From assembly GCF_026153205.1 (NCBI RefSeq), contig NZ_JAPFBW010000012.1, positions 62,001-126,000 on the forward strand: a stretch of 64,000 bases of DNA, given 5' to 3'. Shown one piece after another: positions 35,567 to 44,913 of the stretch. Source of the DNA: Aquabacterium sp. A7-Y. Its GTDB lineage: Bacteria; Pseudomonadota; Gammaproteobacteria; Burkholderiales; Burkholderiaceae_C. Below the pieces are notes generated by a model. It saw only the letters and a program-made list of their open reading frames with translations, was not told the origin of the DNA and did not search any database. Both the position numbers and the translations under genes were made by a program. Numbering within the stretch: position 1 is the first letter of the stretch; every line of letters begins with the position of its first letter.

Positions 35567-38098
35567 TCAGGCGGCGGCTTTGCGCAAAGTTTCCACCACC
35601 GGCCGTCGCAGCACCTCGCGCAGCCCCCACCAGCCGGCGGCCAGCGCCAGCAGCGCACCGGCCGCCGTGCCGGCCAGCGGGACCCAGGGCGAGGGATGCC
35701 AGCTGAAGTCGAAGACCCAGCGCGCCAGCGCCCAGCCGACCGCCGAGGCGGCCAGCGAAGCCAGGAAGCCGGCCAGCGCGCCAACGCCCAGCAGCTCGGC
35801 GCGCTGCACCCGGCCCAGCAGCGCGCTGCCCGCGCCCATCGCGCGCATGATCGCGAACTCGCGGGAGCGCTGCTCGCGGGTGGCGACCACCGCCGCGAAC
35901 AGCACCACCAGGCCGGCCGCCAGCGTGAAGCCGAACAAGAACTCGACCGCCCGGATCACCTGGTCCAGCACCTGCTGCACCTGGCCGAGCGAGGCCGAGA
36001 CGTCGACCGCGGTGATATTGGGAAAGGCCCGGCTCAGTGCGTTGTCGAAGCCCGGCGCCACGGGCGCCTTGAAGGCCGCGATGTAGGTGGACGGCAGCTC
36101 GGGCAGCTGCGCCTGCGGGAACATCACGAAAAAGTTCACCCGCATCGAGGCCCAGTCGACCTTGCGCAGGCTGGTGATGCGGCCTTCGACCGGCATCCCC
36201 GCGATGTCGAAACGCAAGCGGTCGCCCAGCCTCAGGCCCAGCGTCTCGGCCAGGCCCGATTCCACGCTGAGTCCACCGGGCTCCTCGGGGATCCAGCGCC
36301 CGGCGGCAAGTTCGTTGTGGGGCGGCATCTGGGCCGCGTGGCTCAGGTTGAACTCGCGGTCGACCAGGCGCTTGGCGCGCGCCTCGGCATAGTCGCCGGC
36401 GCCCACTTCGCGCCCGTTCACCGCCACCAGCCGGCCGCGGATCATCGGGTACCAGTCGAAGCTGGCCACGCCGGCGTCGTGCAGATGCTGGCGGAAGGGC
36501 TCGGACTGCTCGGGCTGGATGTTGATGACAAATCGGTTCGGCGCGTCGGGCGGGGTGGCGGCGCGCCAGCTGCCGATCAGGTCGGTGCGCAGCAGCACCA
36601 GCAGCATCAGCGCCAGCAGGCCCACCGCCAGTGCCGAGATCTGCAGTACCGCGAAGCCCGGCCGCGCGCAGACCTGGCGTGTCGCGAGCACCAGCCAGCG
36701 CGGCGCACGCGCCTCCGGGACCGCGCGGCGCAGCACCGCCACGGCGGCAAAGGCCAGCGCGGCGAACAGCAGCACCGCGACGGCGAAGCCGCCGACCGCG
36801 ATCAGCCCGAGCTGCAGATCGGACGAGGCGGCCAGCAGCAGCGCCGCGAAACCGCAGGCGCCGGCCGCCAGCACGAGCAGCGAGGCCGGCTTGAGTTCGC
36901 CGACATCGCGGCGGATCACCCGCAACGGCGGCACCCGCGCCAGCTGCAGTACCGGCGGCAGCCCGAAACCGAACAGCAGGGTCAGCCCGACGCCCAGGCC
37001 GAACAGGGCCGGCCAGGCGCTCGCGCCCGGCAGCGCGGTTTCCACCAACCCGGCCAGCAGCACCACGAAGGCGTGGTGCACCGCGTAGCCGAGCGCCACG
37101 CCGAGGCCGCTGGCCAGCACGCCGACCGCGGCGAACTCCAGCGCGTAACTGAGCGCGATGGTGCGCTGCGACTGGCCCAGCACCCGCAGCATTGCGCAGT
37201 CGTCGAGGTGGCGGGCGGCGAAGTCGCGCGAGGCAATCGCGACCGCCACCGCTGCCAGCAGCGCCGCCAGCAGGGCCACCAGGTTGAGGAATTTCTCGGC
37301 CCGGTCCAGGGTCTGGCGCATCTCGGGCCGGCCCGACTCCAGCGACTCGACCCGCACGCCGCGCAGCTTGCGGGCAGCGATCTCGGCCTCGGCCCAGCGG
37401 ACCCAGGCGCGCGCGTCGGCATCGCGGCCTTCGCGTGCGGCGACGGCCAGCCGGTAGGTGACCCGGCTGGCGGGCTGGATCAGGGCCGTCGCCGGCAGGT
37501 CCGCTTCGTGCAGCATCACACGCGGCGAAAAGCCGAGGAAGCCTGCCCCGCGGTCGGGTTCGAGCGTGATGATGCGGGCAATGCGCAGGCGCGCGTCGCC
37601 CAGCAGCAGCGCGTCGCCGACCTCCAGGTCCAGCGCCTCCAGCAAGCCGGCATCGACCCAGACGCTGCCGCGCGCCGGGATGTCGCGCACCGGGCGGCCT
37701 TCGGCGCCCGGCGCCTCGGCCACCCTCAGCGTGCCGCGCAAGGGATAGCCCGGGCTGACGGCCTTCACCGAGACGAGGCGGCTGGCACCGCCCTGCTCGT
37801 CCGGCGCACGGGCCATGCTGGGGAAGGACACGGTGCGGGCGCTCTCCAGCCTGGCCGCGGCCGCCCGCTCGGTGAACAGCTCGGGGGTCGGCAGGTCGCT
37901 GGCGACGATGGCGTCGCCGCCCAGCAGCTGGCGCGCGTCGCGCGCAAGGCCGGTCTTGAGCCGATCGGCGAAAAAACCGACCGCGGTCAGGGCGGCCACC
38001 GCAAGCAGCACCGCGACGATCAGCAGGCGCAGCTCCCCGCTGCGGAAGTCACGCGCCGTCTGGCGCCAGGCGAGCTGGAAGGTACGGGGTTGAAACAT
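35567..38098 (-). CDS. ybbP: FtsX-like ABC transporter permease, YbbP type
   Basis: A protein of 843 residues. One N-terminal helix (LLIVAVLLAVAALTAVGFFA) is followed by a large periplasmic region, then three helices, a second periplasmic domain and a last helix bundle: the double FtsX-like layout of YbbP. YbbP works with the ATPase YbbA, probably extracting or moving lipophilic compounds. No ATPase gene adjoins it here. I chose MFQPRTFQLAWRQTARDF since it gives the family N-terminus; the frame is open 13 codons further. It is divergent from the LigB-type gene, with a palindrome in between. Confidence 0.85.
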   Translation of the reverse strand: MFQPRTFQLAWRQTARDFRSGELRLLIVAVLLAVAALTAVGFFADRLKTGLARDARQLLGGDAIVASDLPTPELFTERAAAARLESARTVSFPSMARAPDEQGGASRLVSVKAVSPGYPLRGTLRVAEAPGAEGRPVRDIPARGSVWVDAGLLEALDLEVGDALLLGDARLRIARIITLEPDRGAGFLGFSPRVMLHEADLPATALIQPASRVTYRLAVAAREGRDADARAWVRWAEAEIAARKLRGVRVESLESGRPEMRQTLDRAEKFLNLVALLAALLAAVAVAIASRDFAARHLDDCAMLRVLGQSQRTIALSYALEFAAVGVLASGLGVALGYAVHHAFVVLLAGLVETALPGASAWPALFGLGVGLTLLFGFGLPPVLQLARVPPLRVIRRDVGELKPASLLVLAAGACGFAALLLAASSDLQLGLIAVGGFAVAVLLFAALAFAAVAVLRRAVPEARAPRWLVLATRQVCARPGFAVLQISALAVGLLALMLLVLLRTDLIGSWRAATPPDAPNRFVINIQPEQSEPFRQHLHDAGVASFDWYPMIRGRLVAVNGREVGAGDYAEARAKRLVDREFNLSHAAQMPPHNELAAGRWIPEEPGGLSVESGLAETLGLRLGDRLRFDIAGMPVEGRITSLRKVDWASMRVNFFVMFPQAQLPELPSTYIAAFKAPVAPGFDNALSRAFPNITAVDVSASLGQVQQVLDQVIRAVEFLFGFTLAAGLVVLFAAVVATREQRSREFAIMRAMGAGSALLGRVQRAELLGVGALAGFLASLAASAVGWALARWVFDFSWHPSPWVPLAGTAAGALLALAAGWWGLREVLRRPVVETLRKAAA

Positions 38099-38236
38099 CT
38101 CGACGGGCCGACAGCGGCAGGCAGGATCAGGACGCACAGGAGCGGCGAACAGTAGCGCATGCCGCGCCGGCTGCCAATGGAGGGGGCATTGGGACCGGCT
38201 CTGCGGCCCGCCGGCCCGCGACCCGCGCCGTCATTT

Positions 38237-38253
38237 TTGAACGTAACGTTCAA
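38237..38253. promoter_or_regulatory. 17-bp palindromic operator candidate
   Basis: TTGAACGT-A-ACGTTCAA is a perfect inverted repeat around one base, 44 bp upstream of the LigB-type gene and 139 bp from the divergent permease. It has the size of a TetR-type operator. No regulator gene adjoins it, so the binder is unknown. Confidence 0.55.
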
Positions 38254-38297
38254 GCCGCTGGAACCGAAGCGGCCGGCAGCGGTGCTGCAATCCCTCT

Positions 38298-39158
38298 ATG
38301 AATACGAACGCCCCCGCTTCCACCCCGCTGCCCCCGCTGTTCGTCTCGCATGGCTCGCCGATGATCGCGCTGGAGCCGGGAGCCACCGGCGCCTTCTTCG
38401 GCCGGCTGGGCCGCACGATAGACCGCCACCTGGGCCGCCCGCGCGCCATCGTGGCGGTCTCGGCGCATACCGCGACGCACCGGCCGGTGCTGCTGGCCGC
38501 GCCGCGCCATGAGACCGTGCACGACTTCGGCGGCTTCCCGCGTGCGCTGTACGAGCTGCGCTACGACACGCGCGGAGCCCCGGCGCTGGCGCAGCAGGTG
38601 CGCCAGCTCCTGCAGGCGCGCGGCGTCGAGGTGGCGGTGCTGCCCCACGGCGGGCTGGACCACGGCATCTGGACAGCCCTGCTGCACCTGTGGCCCGAGG
38701 CCGACATCCCGGTGCTGCCGCTGTCGCTGGTCCCGGACGCGGCCCCCGAGCGCCAGTTCGCCATCGGCGAAGCGCTGGCGCCGCTCGCCGCCGAGGGTGT
38801 GCTGGTGCTGGGCACCGGCAGCATCACGCACAACCTGAGGCTGCTCTCGCTGAGCGGGCCGGCCGAAGGCCTGCCCGAGCGGCCCGAGTCGGCGGCGTTC
38901 CGGCAGTGGGTGCTGGAGCGCTCCACGGCGCGCGACTGGCCGGCGCTGTGGGACTACCGGCAGCTGGCGCCGCATGCCGCACTGATGCATCCGACCGACG
39001 AGCACTGGCTGCCCTTCTACGCGCCGGCGGGCGCGGGCGGCCGGGAGCACGCCGCCGTGCGGCTGCATGCCGGGGTGACCTTCGGCGTGCTCGGCATGGA
39101 TGCCTATGCCTTCGGTGCAGGGGCGCAGCGCCTGGCGGAGTGGCTGGCAGCCGCTTGA
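38298..39158 (+). CDS. ygiD: Class III extradiol dioxygenase, LigB/DODA (YgiD) type
   Basis: A protein of 286 residues with the family metal ligands in FVSHGSPM (near residue 18), SAHTATHRPV (near 56) and GLDHGIWT (near 120), and a later His in GTGSITHNL. These enzymes open catechol rings with an Fe(II) or Zn(II) centre; the DODA subgroup acts on L-DOPA-like substrates in vitro. The physiological substrate of bacterial members is mostly unknown. It stands alone, with a palindromic operator candidate upstream. Confidence 0.85.
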   Translation: MNTNAPASTPLPPLFVSHGSPMIALEPGATGAFFGRLGRTIDRHLGRPRAIVAVSAHTATHRPVLLAAPRHETVHDFGGFPRALYELRYDTRGAPALAQQVRQLLQARGVEVAVLPHGGLDHGIWTALLHLWPEADIPVLPLSLVPDAAPERQFAIGEALAPLAAEGVLVLGTGSITHNLRLLSLSGPAEGLPERPESAAFRQWVLERSTARDWPALWDYRQLAPHAALMHPTDEHWLPFYAPAGAGGREHAAVRLHAGVTFGVLGMDAYAFGAGAQRLAEWLAAA

Positions 39159-39207
39159 ACGCACCGCAAGGTCGGAACGCGGGTGAAGGACAGGCCCGCA
39201 GCCGGCT

Positions 39208-40488
39208 TCAGGCCAGGCCGCCCTGCGGCGCCTCCCTGCCCGCCGGGCGCCGGGCCTGAGGCTGCGACTGGGCCGGGGCGCGCAGGACAGCCACATGGGC
39301 TGCCGCCGGTGGTGCCGGGGCCGCTGCGGGGGCCGGTGCAAGGGCTGTTTGCGCCGGTGCCCGGGCGGCCGGCCGTTTCCACGCCGTGAGGACCTGGCCC
39401 AGCAGCAACAGCAGCGCCAGACTGCCGAAGGCCAGCGCAAAGTAGGTGCTGTCCGCCGGTCGTGCCAGCCACATCAAGGCCGCCAGGTAATTGAGAACGA
39501 TGGACGCGCAGAACGCATGCAGCGAATGCGCGCCCACGTTCGAAACCATCCGGGCCAGCGGGTGGCTCAAGATCGCGGGCCAGCGTGTCGGCAGAGCCAG
39601 CAGGGTCAGCAAGACCAGCACGGCATGCAGCAGACGCACCGGACCCGCGGTGCGCTTGTCGACGCCCGGCATGTCGAAGTACGCGCCCAGCAGCAGGTTC
39701 GAGCGGTCGACCCGACAGAGCACGAAACTCCCGAGCAGCAGGGCCAGCAGCCAGGCCGCCCGCTGCGGCTTGTCCTCCAGCCAGCGCGTGAAGCGCCCCA
39801 GCAGGTCGAGCCGGCCCGCCAGCATGCCGCCGAAAAACACCAGCTGCCATGCGAAGGGGTGGAAGGCCCCGCCCAGCCGGCTGTCCAGGGGCAACAGGGT
39901 CGGGTCGATCTGGACCAGCACGTAGGGAAGCACCAGCAGCAGCAGCGCCAGGCGCGCCGATATCCGCAGCACCAGGAACAGCAGCGGCGCCGTCCACATG
40001 AACAGGCAATAGACCTGCAGGATGTCGAGGAACTTCGGCCGCCGGTACAGCAGCGCGAACTCGGCCACGGCACGCAGTCCGTCAGACGCCAGGAGGTGGT
40101 AGTTGGTGGCCTGCCTCAGGGCATGAGGGCCGAACAGGACGATGGCCGCCAGCAGCAGGAACAGCACGCCGTTCCACATGTAGAGCTTGAGGCTGCGCTC
40201 CATCACCCGCTTGCTGGCGCCGACCCACCAGCCCTCCTGGTCCCGCGACAGGTAGAGCTTGCCGATCAGGTACCCGGACAGCAGGAAAAAAAGTTCGGCC
40301 GCCGACGAATAACCGAGGTGGGTCAGTGTCGGGACATCCCTGCCGTCGCGCCCCACCAAGTGGGTGAGCGCGCCCTGGTGGTTCAAGGTGATGGTGAGAA
40401 CGGCCAAACCGCGGATGAGGTCCAACCGCGTGTCCCGCCCGCGCGGCACACTCGACGGCGCACCGGCTCTGGCGTTCGTGGCGTTCAT
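39208..40488 (-). CDS. opgC: OpgC-family membrane acyltransferase
   Basis: A protein of 426 residues with about ten hydrophobic helices. The N-terminus carries the OpgC signature DTRLDLIRGLAVLTITLNHQ and LFFLLSGYLIGKLY. OpgC proteins attach succinyl groups to periplasmic glucans or similar polymers. The tail from about residue 380 is Ala/Pro/Gln-rich and presumably disordered. The glucan synthesis genes opgGH are not nearby, so a different acceptor is possible. It is convergent with the LigB-type gene. Confidence 0.83.
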   Translation of the reverse strand: MNATNARAGAPSSVPRGRDTRLDLIRGLAVLTITLNHQGALTHLVGRDGRDVPTLTHLGYSSAAELFFLLSGYLIGKLYLSRDQEGWWVGASKRVMERSLKLYMWNGVLFLLLAAIVLFGPHALRQATNYHLLASDGLRAVAEFALLYRRPKFLDILQVYCLFMWTAPLLFLVLRISARLALLLLVLPYVLVQIDPTLLPLDSRLGGAFHPFAWQLVFFGGMLAGRLDLLGRFTRWLEDKPQRAAWLLALLLGSFVLCRVDRSNLLLGAYFDMPGVDKRTAGPVRLLHAVLVLLTLLALPTRWPAILSHPLARMVSNVGAHSLHAFCASIVLNYLAALMWLARPADSTYFALAFGSLALLLLLGQVLTAWKRPAARAPAQTALAPAPAAAPAPPAAAHVAVLRAPAQSQPQARRPAGREAPQGGLA

Positions 40489-40772
40489 CTGCGGTTCCCC
40501 AAGGCACGTCCTTTCTTCCGGCGTTTCGCGAACGGAGGTGGCGTTTCGCGAACCATGGTGGCATCGCCCCCTTTGACCCTCGGATCAGTGGGTGTGTCTC
40601 TTTGTGTGATGCCTCCCTCCCGAAAAGGGCCGTGCGCCGGCACGCCGAACACTTCCCCACCCTAGAAGGACAGAGGGGTCACGAAAGGCGCCGCCCTAGG
40701 GTTCACCCGGACCCGTGTCCCGGGGTACAAACCTAGTTCGGTAACATTTTTGGCTCGCAATCCACCCCGCCC

Positions 40773-41366
40773 ATGACGTCCCGCCTCCACAGCCCTGCCG
40801 CCGAGCGAAACCGCATCCCCATCACCGAGGTGCTGAGACAGGTCCTGCCCGCGCAAGGCGCTGCGCTGGAGATCGCCAGCGGCACCGGCCAGCACGTCGC
40901 CCACTTTGCCGTGGCGCTGCCCGGCTGGCAGTGGCAGCCGAGCGACCCGGACGCGCAGTTGCTGGAATCGATAGGATCCTGGGCGCAAGGCCTTGCCAAT
41001 GTGCTGCCGGCGGTGCCGCTGGACGTGACGGCGCCCGACTGGCGGCTGCCGCGCTACGACGCGATCTTCTGCGCCAACATGATCCACATCGCGCCGTGGA
41101 ACGCCTGCCTGGCGCTGCTGCGCGGCGCCGCCGCCCACCTGCGGCCCGAGGGCCTGCTGGTGCTCTACGGGCCCTACCGCATCGCGGGCCGCCACACGGC
41201 GCCGAGCAACCAGGCGTTCGACGCCGACCTGCGCCAGCGTGATCCCGCCTGGGGTGTGCGCGATCTCGAACAGGTGCAGGATGTCGCGCAGGCGCAGGGG
41301 CTGCACCTGCAGCAGCGTTTCGAGATGCCGGCCAACAACCAGTGTCTGGTGTTTCGGGGCGGCTAG
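40773..41366 (+). CDS. DUF938 SAM-dependent methyltransferase-like protein
   Basis: A protein of 197 residues. It has a class I methyltransferase fold: the SAM loop ALEIASGTGQHVAHFA near residue 32, an acidic strand end (PSDPDAQ) and FCANMIHIAPW in place of motif IV. ERNRIPITEVL and LYGPYR...SNQAFD are conserved in DUF938. The substrate is unknown. A 284 bp gap separates it from the divergent opgC; I see no gene there. Confidence 0.83.
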   Translation: MTSRLHSPAAERNRIPITEVLRQVLPAQGAALEIASGTGQHVAHFAVALPGWQWQPSDPDAQLLESIGSWAQGLANVLPAVPLDVTAPDWRLPRYDAIFCANMIHIAPWNACLALLRGAAAHLRPEGLLVLYGPYRIAGRHTAPSNQAFDADLRQRDPAWGVRDLEQVQDVAQAQGLHLQQRFEMPANNQCLVFRGG

Positions 41367-41376
41367 GAGCCCGTCT

Positions 41377-42456
41377 TCAGCGTTTCGGGAAGGCCCCGAC
41401 GACACCGTCGACGTGGTAGTCCATCGTCGCGATGGCCGCCTCGTGCATCACGCCGCCGGCCTGCCGCTGGCGGCCTTCGTTGTCCACGATACGCCCCGAG
41501 AAGGGATGGAAGGTGCCAGAGACGATGGCCTGCTCGCGCTCGCGCACCAGGGCCGCCACCTCGGCCGGCACCCGCGGGTGCAGCGGCGCCAGCCGCACCA
41601 TGCCGTCCTTGAGTCCACCCCAGGCAGGGCTGGCACGCCAGCGACCGGCGAGCACGGCCTGCGCCACCTCGGTGTAGAAGCGACCCCAGTGATGGGTCAC
41701 CGCGGTCAACTGGCCCTGCGGCGCGAGTCGGCGCATGTCGCTGTGGTAGGGAATGCTCATCGCCCCCTGCTCCTCGGCCGCCTGCACCGCGGCGCTGGTC
41801 GCGCTGTGGTGGGTGACGACGTCGGCGCCCTGGCGAATCAGCGCCAGGGCTGCGTCGCGCTCGCGCGGCGGATCGAACCAGCTGTTGAGCCAGACCACCC
41901 GCACCTGCGCCTTCGGGTTGGCCGCACGCATGCCCAGCGTGAAGGCGTTCAGCCCCTGCACCACCTCGGGCACCGGGAAGCCCGCGACATAGCCGGCCGT
42001 GCCAGTCTTGCTCATGCGCCCGGCGAGCAGGCCCGCCAGGTAGCGGCCCTCATAGAAGCGGGCGTTGTAGGTCGCGACGTTCGGGGCCGACTTGTAGCCG
42101 CCCATGTGCTCGAAGCGCACCTCGGGAAAGTCGCGCGCGACCTTCAGGGTCGGGTCCATGTAGCCGAAGCTGGTGGTGAAGATGAGGCGGTGGCCCTGCT
42201 GCGCCAGGTCGCGGATGACCCGCTCGGACTCCGGCCCCTCGGCCACGTTCTCGACGTGGCGCACGGCCACCCTGCCCGCCAGGGACCTGGCGAGCTCGAG
42301 CTCGCCGAGGTGGTGCTGGTAGGTCCAGCCGGCCTCGCTCACCGGGCTGACATACACGAAACCGACCTTGAGCGGCTCGGCACGAGCGCCGGCGGCGCAG
42401 AAGACGGCAGCGGCGAGGCCGGCCATCGCGGCCGCCCGGCTGAGGTTTTTGAACAT
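41377..42456 (-). CDS. BMP-family ABC transporter substrate-binding protein (second copy)
   Basis: A protein of 359 residues. A Sec signal peptide ends near AAGARA, so it is periplasmic rather than lipid-anchored. The body has the PnrA/Med-type fold (KVGFVYVSPVSEAGWTYQHH, FTTSFGYMDPTLKVA). BMP proteins bind purine nucleosides or related compounds and deliver them to the ABC permeases encoded upstream. It is the last gene of the operon. The first BMP protein of the same operon is a lipoprotein, so the two probably differ in ligand. Confidence 0.88.
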   Translation of the reverse strand: MFKNLSRAAAMAGLAAAVFCAAGARAEPLKVGFVYVSPVSEAGWTYQHHLGELELARSLAGRVAVRHVENVAEGPESERVIRDLAQQGHRLIFTTSFGYMDPTLKVARDFPEVRFEHMGGYKSAPNVATYNARFYEGRYLAGLLAGRMSKTGTAGYVAGFPVPEVVQGLNAFTLGMRAANPKAQVRVVWLNSWFDPPRERDAALALIRQGADVVTHHSATSAAVQAAEEQGAMSIPYHSDMRRLAPQGQLTAVTHHWGRFYTEVAQAVLAGRWRASPAWGGLKDGMVRLAPLHPRVPAEVAALVREREQAIVSGTFHPFSGRIVDNEGRQRQAGGVMHEAAIATMDYHVDGVVGAFPKR

Positions 42457-42523
42457 GGTGTTCCTCTACATGGCTCCGGGGAAGGACCGCTGGCCTCCTG
42501 GAGCGCAGAGGACAAGCGGGATG

Positions 42524-43567
42524 TCAGGACCGGAAGCGCTCGAAGGTCTCGTCCAGCCGCGCGATCCAGCCGGCCTTGTCGGCAGCGGAAGCGAAACTCG
42601 CCTCGAAGCTGTTGCGTGCCAGCACATAGGCATGGCCGGCATCGAGCGGCAGGGCCGCGAAGGTCTCGAGGTAGTTCTGGTTGAGGTAGCCGCCGAAGTA
42701 GGCAGGATCGTCGGAGTTGACGGTGGCCACCAGTCCGGCCGCCAGCAACTCACCCAAATTGTGCCGGCCCAGATCGGCGAACACGCAGAGCTTGACGTTG
42801 GACAGCGGGCAGACCGTCAGCGGCACGCGCTGCTCGGCCAGGCGCCGCACCAGCGCCGGGTCCTCGACGCAGCGCACGCCGTGGTCGATGCGCTCGACCT
42901 TCAGCACGTCCAGCGCGTTCCAGATGTACTCGGGCGGCCCCTCTTCGCCGGCATGCGCCACCAGCCGCAGCCCCAGCTCCCGGCAGCGCGCGAAGACGCG
43001 GGCGAACTTCTCGGGCGGATGGCCGCGCTCGCTGGAATCGAGGCCGACGCCGATGAAGTGCTCGCGGTACGGCAGCGCCTGCTCCAGGGTCTGCAGCGCG
43101 TCCTCCTCGCTGAGGTGGCGCAGGAAACACAGGATCAGCGCCGCGCTCACGCCCAGTTCGGCCCGGGCGCGCTCGGTCGCGCGCTTCAGCCCGCGGATCA
43201 CGACGCCAATGTCGACACCGCGCGCGGTGTGGGTCTGGGGGTCGAAAAAGAGTTCCGTGTGGAGCACGTTCTCTTCGGCCGCCCGCACCAGGTAGGCCCA
43301 GGCCATGTCGTGGAAGTCGTCTTCCAGGAGCAGCACGCTCGCGCCGGCGTAGTAGATGTCCAGGAAGCTCTGCAGGTCGGTGAAGGCGTAGGCCGCGCGC
43401 AGCGCCTCCACGTTCGGGTAGGCGAGCTTCACGCCGTTGCGCGCCGCGAGCGCGAAGATCAGCTGGGGCTCCAGCGATCCCTCGATGTGGATGTGCAGCT
43501 CGGCCTTGGGCATCGCGGCCAGCAGGGCCGGCAGGCGCTCGCGGGGGATGTCGGCGTATCGGTTCAT
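42524..43567 (-). CDS. Adenine deaminase (adenosine deaminase superfamily)
   Basis: A protein of 347 residues. Zinc and catalytic residues are visible in [28 protein letters not shown] and [22 protein letters not shown] is characteristic of the subgroup that deaminates adenine rather than adenosine, giving hypoxanthine. It lies between the two BMP-family genes, linking purine uptake to salvage. An adenosine preference cannot be excluded from sequence alone. Confidence 0.88.
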   Translation of the reverse strand: MNRYADIPRERLPALLAAMPKAELHIHIEGSLEPQLIFALAARNGVKLAYPNVEALRAAYAFTDLQSFLDIYYAGASVLLLEDDFHDMAWAYLVRAAEENVLHTELFFDPQTHTARGVDIGVVIRGLKRATERARAELGVSAALILCFLRHLSEEDALQTLEQALPYREHFIGVGLDSSERGHPPEKFARVFARCRELGLRLVAHAGEEGPPEYIWNALDVLKVERIDHGVRCVEDPALVRRLAEQRVPLTVCPLSNVKLCVFADLGRHNLGELLAAGLVATVNSDDPAYFGGYLNQNYLETFAALPLDAGHAYVLARNSFEASFASAADKAGWIARLDETFERFRS

Positions 43568-43642
43568 CGTGCGGGATCGGTGGTGATGGCGGGCCCGGGG
43601 AATTGCCCTGCGGCGGGTCCCCCGGGGACTCGGGAAACGAGC

Positions 43643-44797
43643 TTACTGGCCCGACGGCAGCTTGCCCTCGACGCCCTTCACGTACCAGTTGATACCGTGC
43701 AGGAACTTGTCGTCGGCCACCGCGTCCTTGGCCAGCACTTCCTTGCCGGCCTGGTCGACGATCGGGCCCTTCCAGATCGCGAAGCTGCCGTCCTTGAGGC
43801 CGGCCTTGACCTTCTCGACCGCTTCCTTGACGTCGGCCGGCACCTTGTCGGACACGCCCACCAGGTCGATCGCGCCCTCCTTCACGCCCCACCAGGTGCT
43901 GGAGGTGGACCAGCTGTTGTTCAGCACGTCGTTGACGGCCTTCTTGTAGTAGGGCCCCCAGTTGATGATGGCCGAACCGAGGTGGGCGTTGGGTCCGAAG
44001 CTGCTCATGTCGGAGTCCCAGCCGAAGCCGAACTTGCCCGCCTTCTCGGCGGTCTGCAGCACGGCCGAGGAGTCGGTGTTCTGCATCAGCACGTCGGCGC
44101 CCTGGTTGATCAGCGACTGAGCCGCCTCGCCCTCCTTCGGGGGATCGAACCACTTGTTGACCCACACGACCTTGGTCTTGATCTTGGGGTTGACCGACTG
44201 CGCGCCCAAGGTGAAGGAGTTGATGTTGCGGATCACCTCGGGGATGGGGATGGAGGCGACCACACCCAGCGTGTTGCTCTTGGTCATCTTGCCGGCGATC
44301 ACGCCGGCCATGTAGGCGCCTTCATAGGTGCGCGAATCGTAGGTGCGCAGGTTCTCGGCGGTCTTGTAGCCGGTGGCGTGCTCGAACTTCACGTCCTTGT
44401 GGTCGGCCGCCACCTTGAGCATCTGCTCCATGTAGCCGAAGGTGGTGCCGAAGATCAGCTTGTTGCCCTGGCCCACCATGTCGCGCACCACACGCTCGGC
44501 GTCGGCCGCCTCGGGCACGTTCTCGACGAAACTGGTCTGGATCTTGTCGCCGAACTCGGCTTCCAGCTCCTTGCGCGCGCGGTCGTGCGCGAAGGTCCAG
44601 CCGGCGTCCCCGACCGGGCCGACATAGGCGAACGCGATCTTCAGCGGCTCGGCCTTGGGCGCCTCGGCGGCCGACGCGGGCTCGGTCGGCGGCAACGGCG
44701 CCTCCTCCTTCTTGCCACAGCCCACCAGGGCGGCAGTCGCCACGAGCGAGCTCAACCCCGCCAGCTTGAGCAGGGAACGTTTCGTCTGATCGGTCAT
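43643..44797 (-). CDS. BMP-family ABC transporter lipoprotein
   Basis: A protein of 384 residues. The signal peptide ends in a lipobox (ALVGCGKK). The ligand-binding domain has the BMP hallmarks KIAFAYVGPVGDAGWTFAHD near residue 52 and IFGTTFGYMEQMLKVA. It should capture purine nucleosides or bases in the periplasm for the transporter encoded directly upstream. Start ATG after a GGAGA ribosome-binding site. It is similar in plan to the second BMP protein two genes downstream. Confidence 0.92.
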   Translation of the reverse strand: MTDQTKRSLLKLAGLSSLVATAALVGCGKKEEAPLPPTEPASAAEAPKAEPLKIAFAYVGPVGDAGWTFAHDRARKELEAEFGDKIQTSFVENVPEAADAERVVRDMVGQGNKLIFGTTFGYMEQMLKVAADHKDVKFEHATGYKTAENLRTYDSRTYEGAYMAGVIAGKMTKSNTLGVVASIPIPEVIRNINSFTLGAQSVNPKIKTKVVWVNKWFDPPKEGEAAQSLINQGADVLMQNTDSSAVLQTAEKAGKFGFGWDSDMSSFGPNAHLGSAIINWGPYYKKAVNDVLNNSWSTSSTWWGVKEGAIDLVGVSDKVPADVKEAVEKVKAGLKDGSFAIWKGPIVDQAGKEVLAKDAVADDKFLHGINWYVKGVEGKLPSGQ

Positions 44798-44913
44798 GTG
44801 GTCTCTCCGGGAGATGTCAGGAACTACGAAGGCTCATTATCGATTCGGGCACAGGTGAACCAACACCTTCACGGCCGCCCCGCGGGCCGTCCGGCAGTGG
44901 ATCTCGCTTGCTG

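Noticed and set aside
34889-38155. Frame of about 1090 codons opposite the YbbP-type permease
   Set aside because: His/Gln/Arg-rich antisense product with no family likeness.
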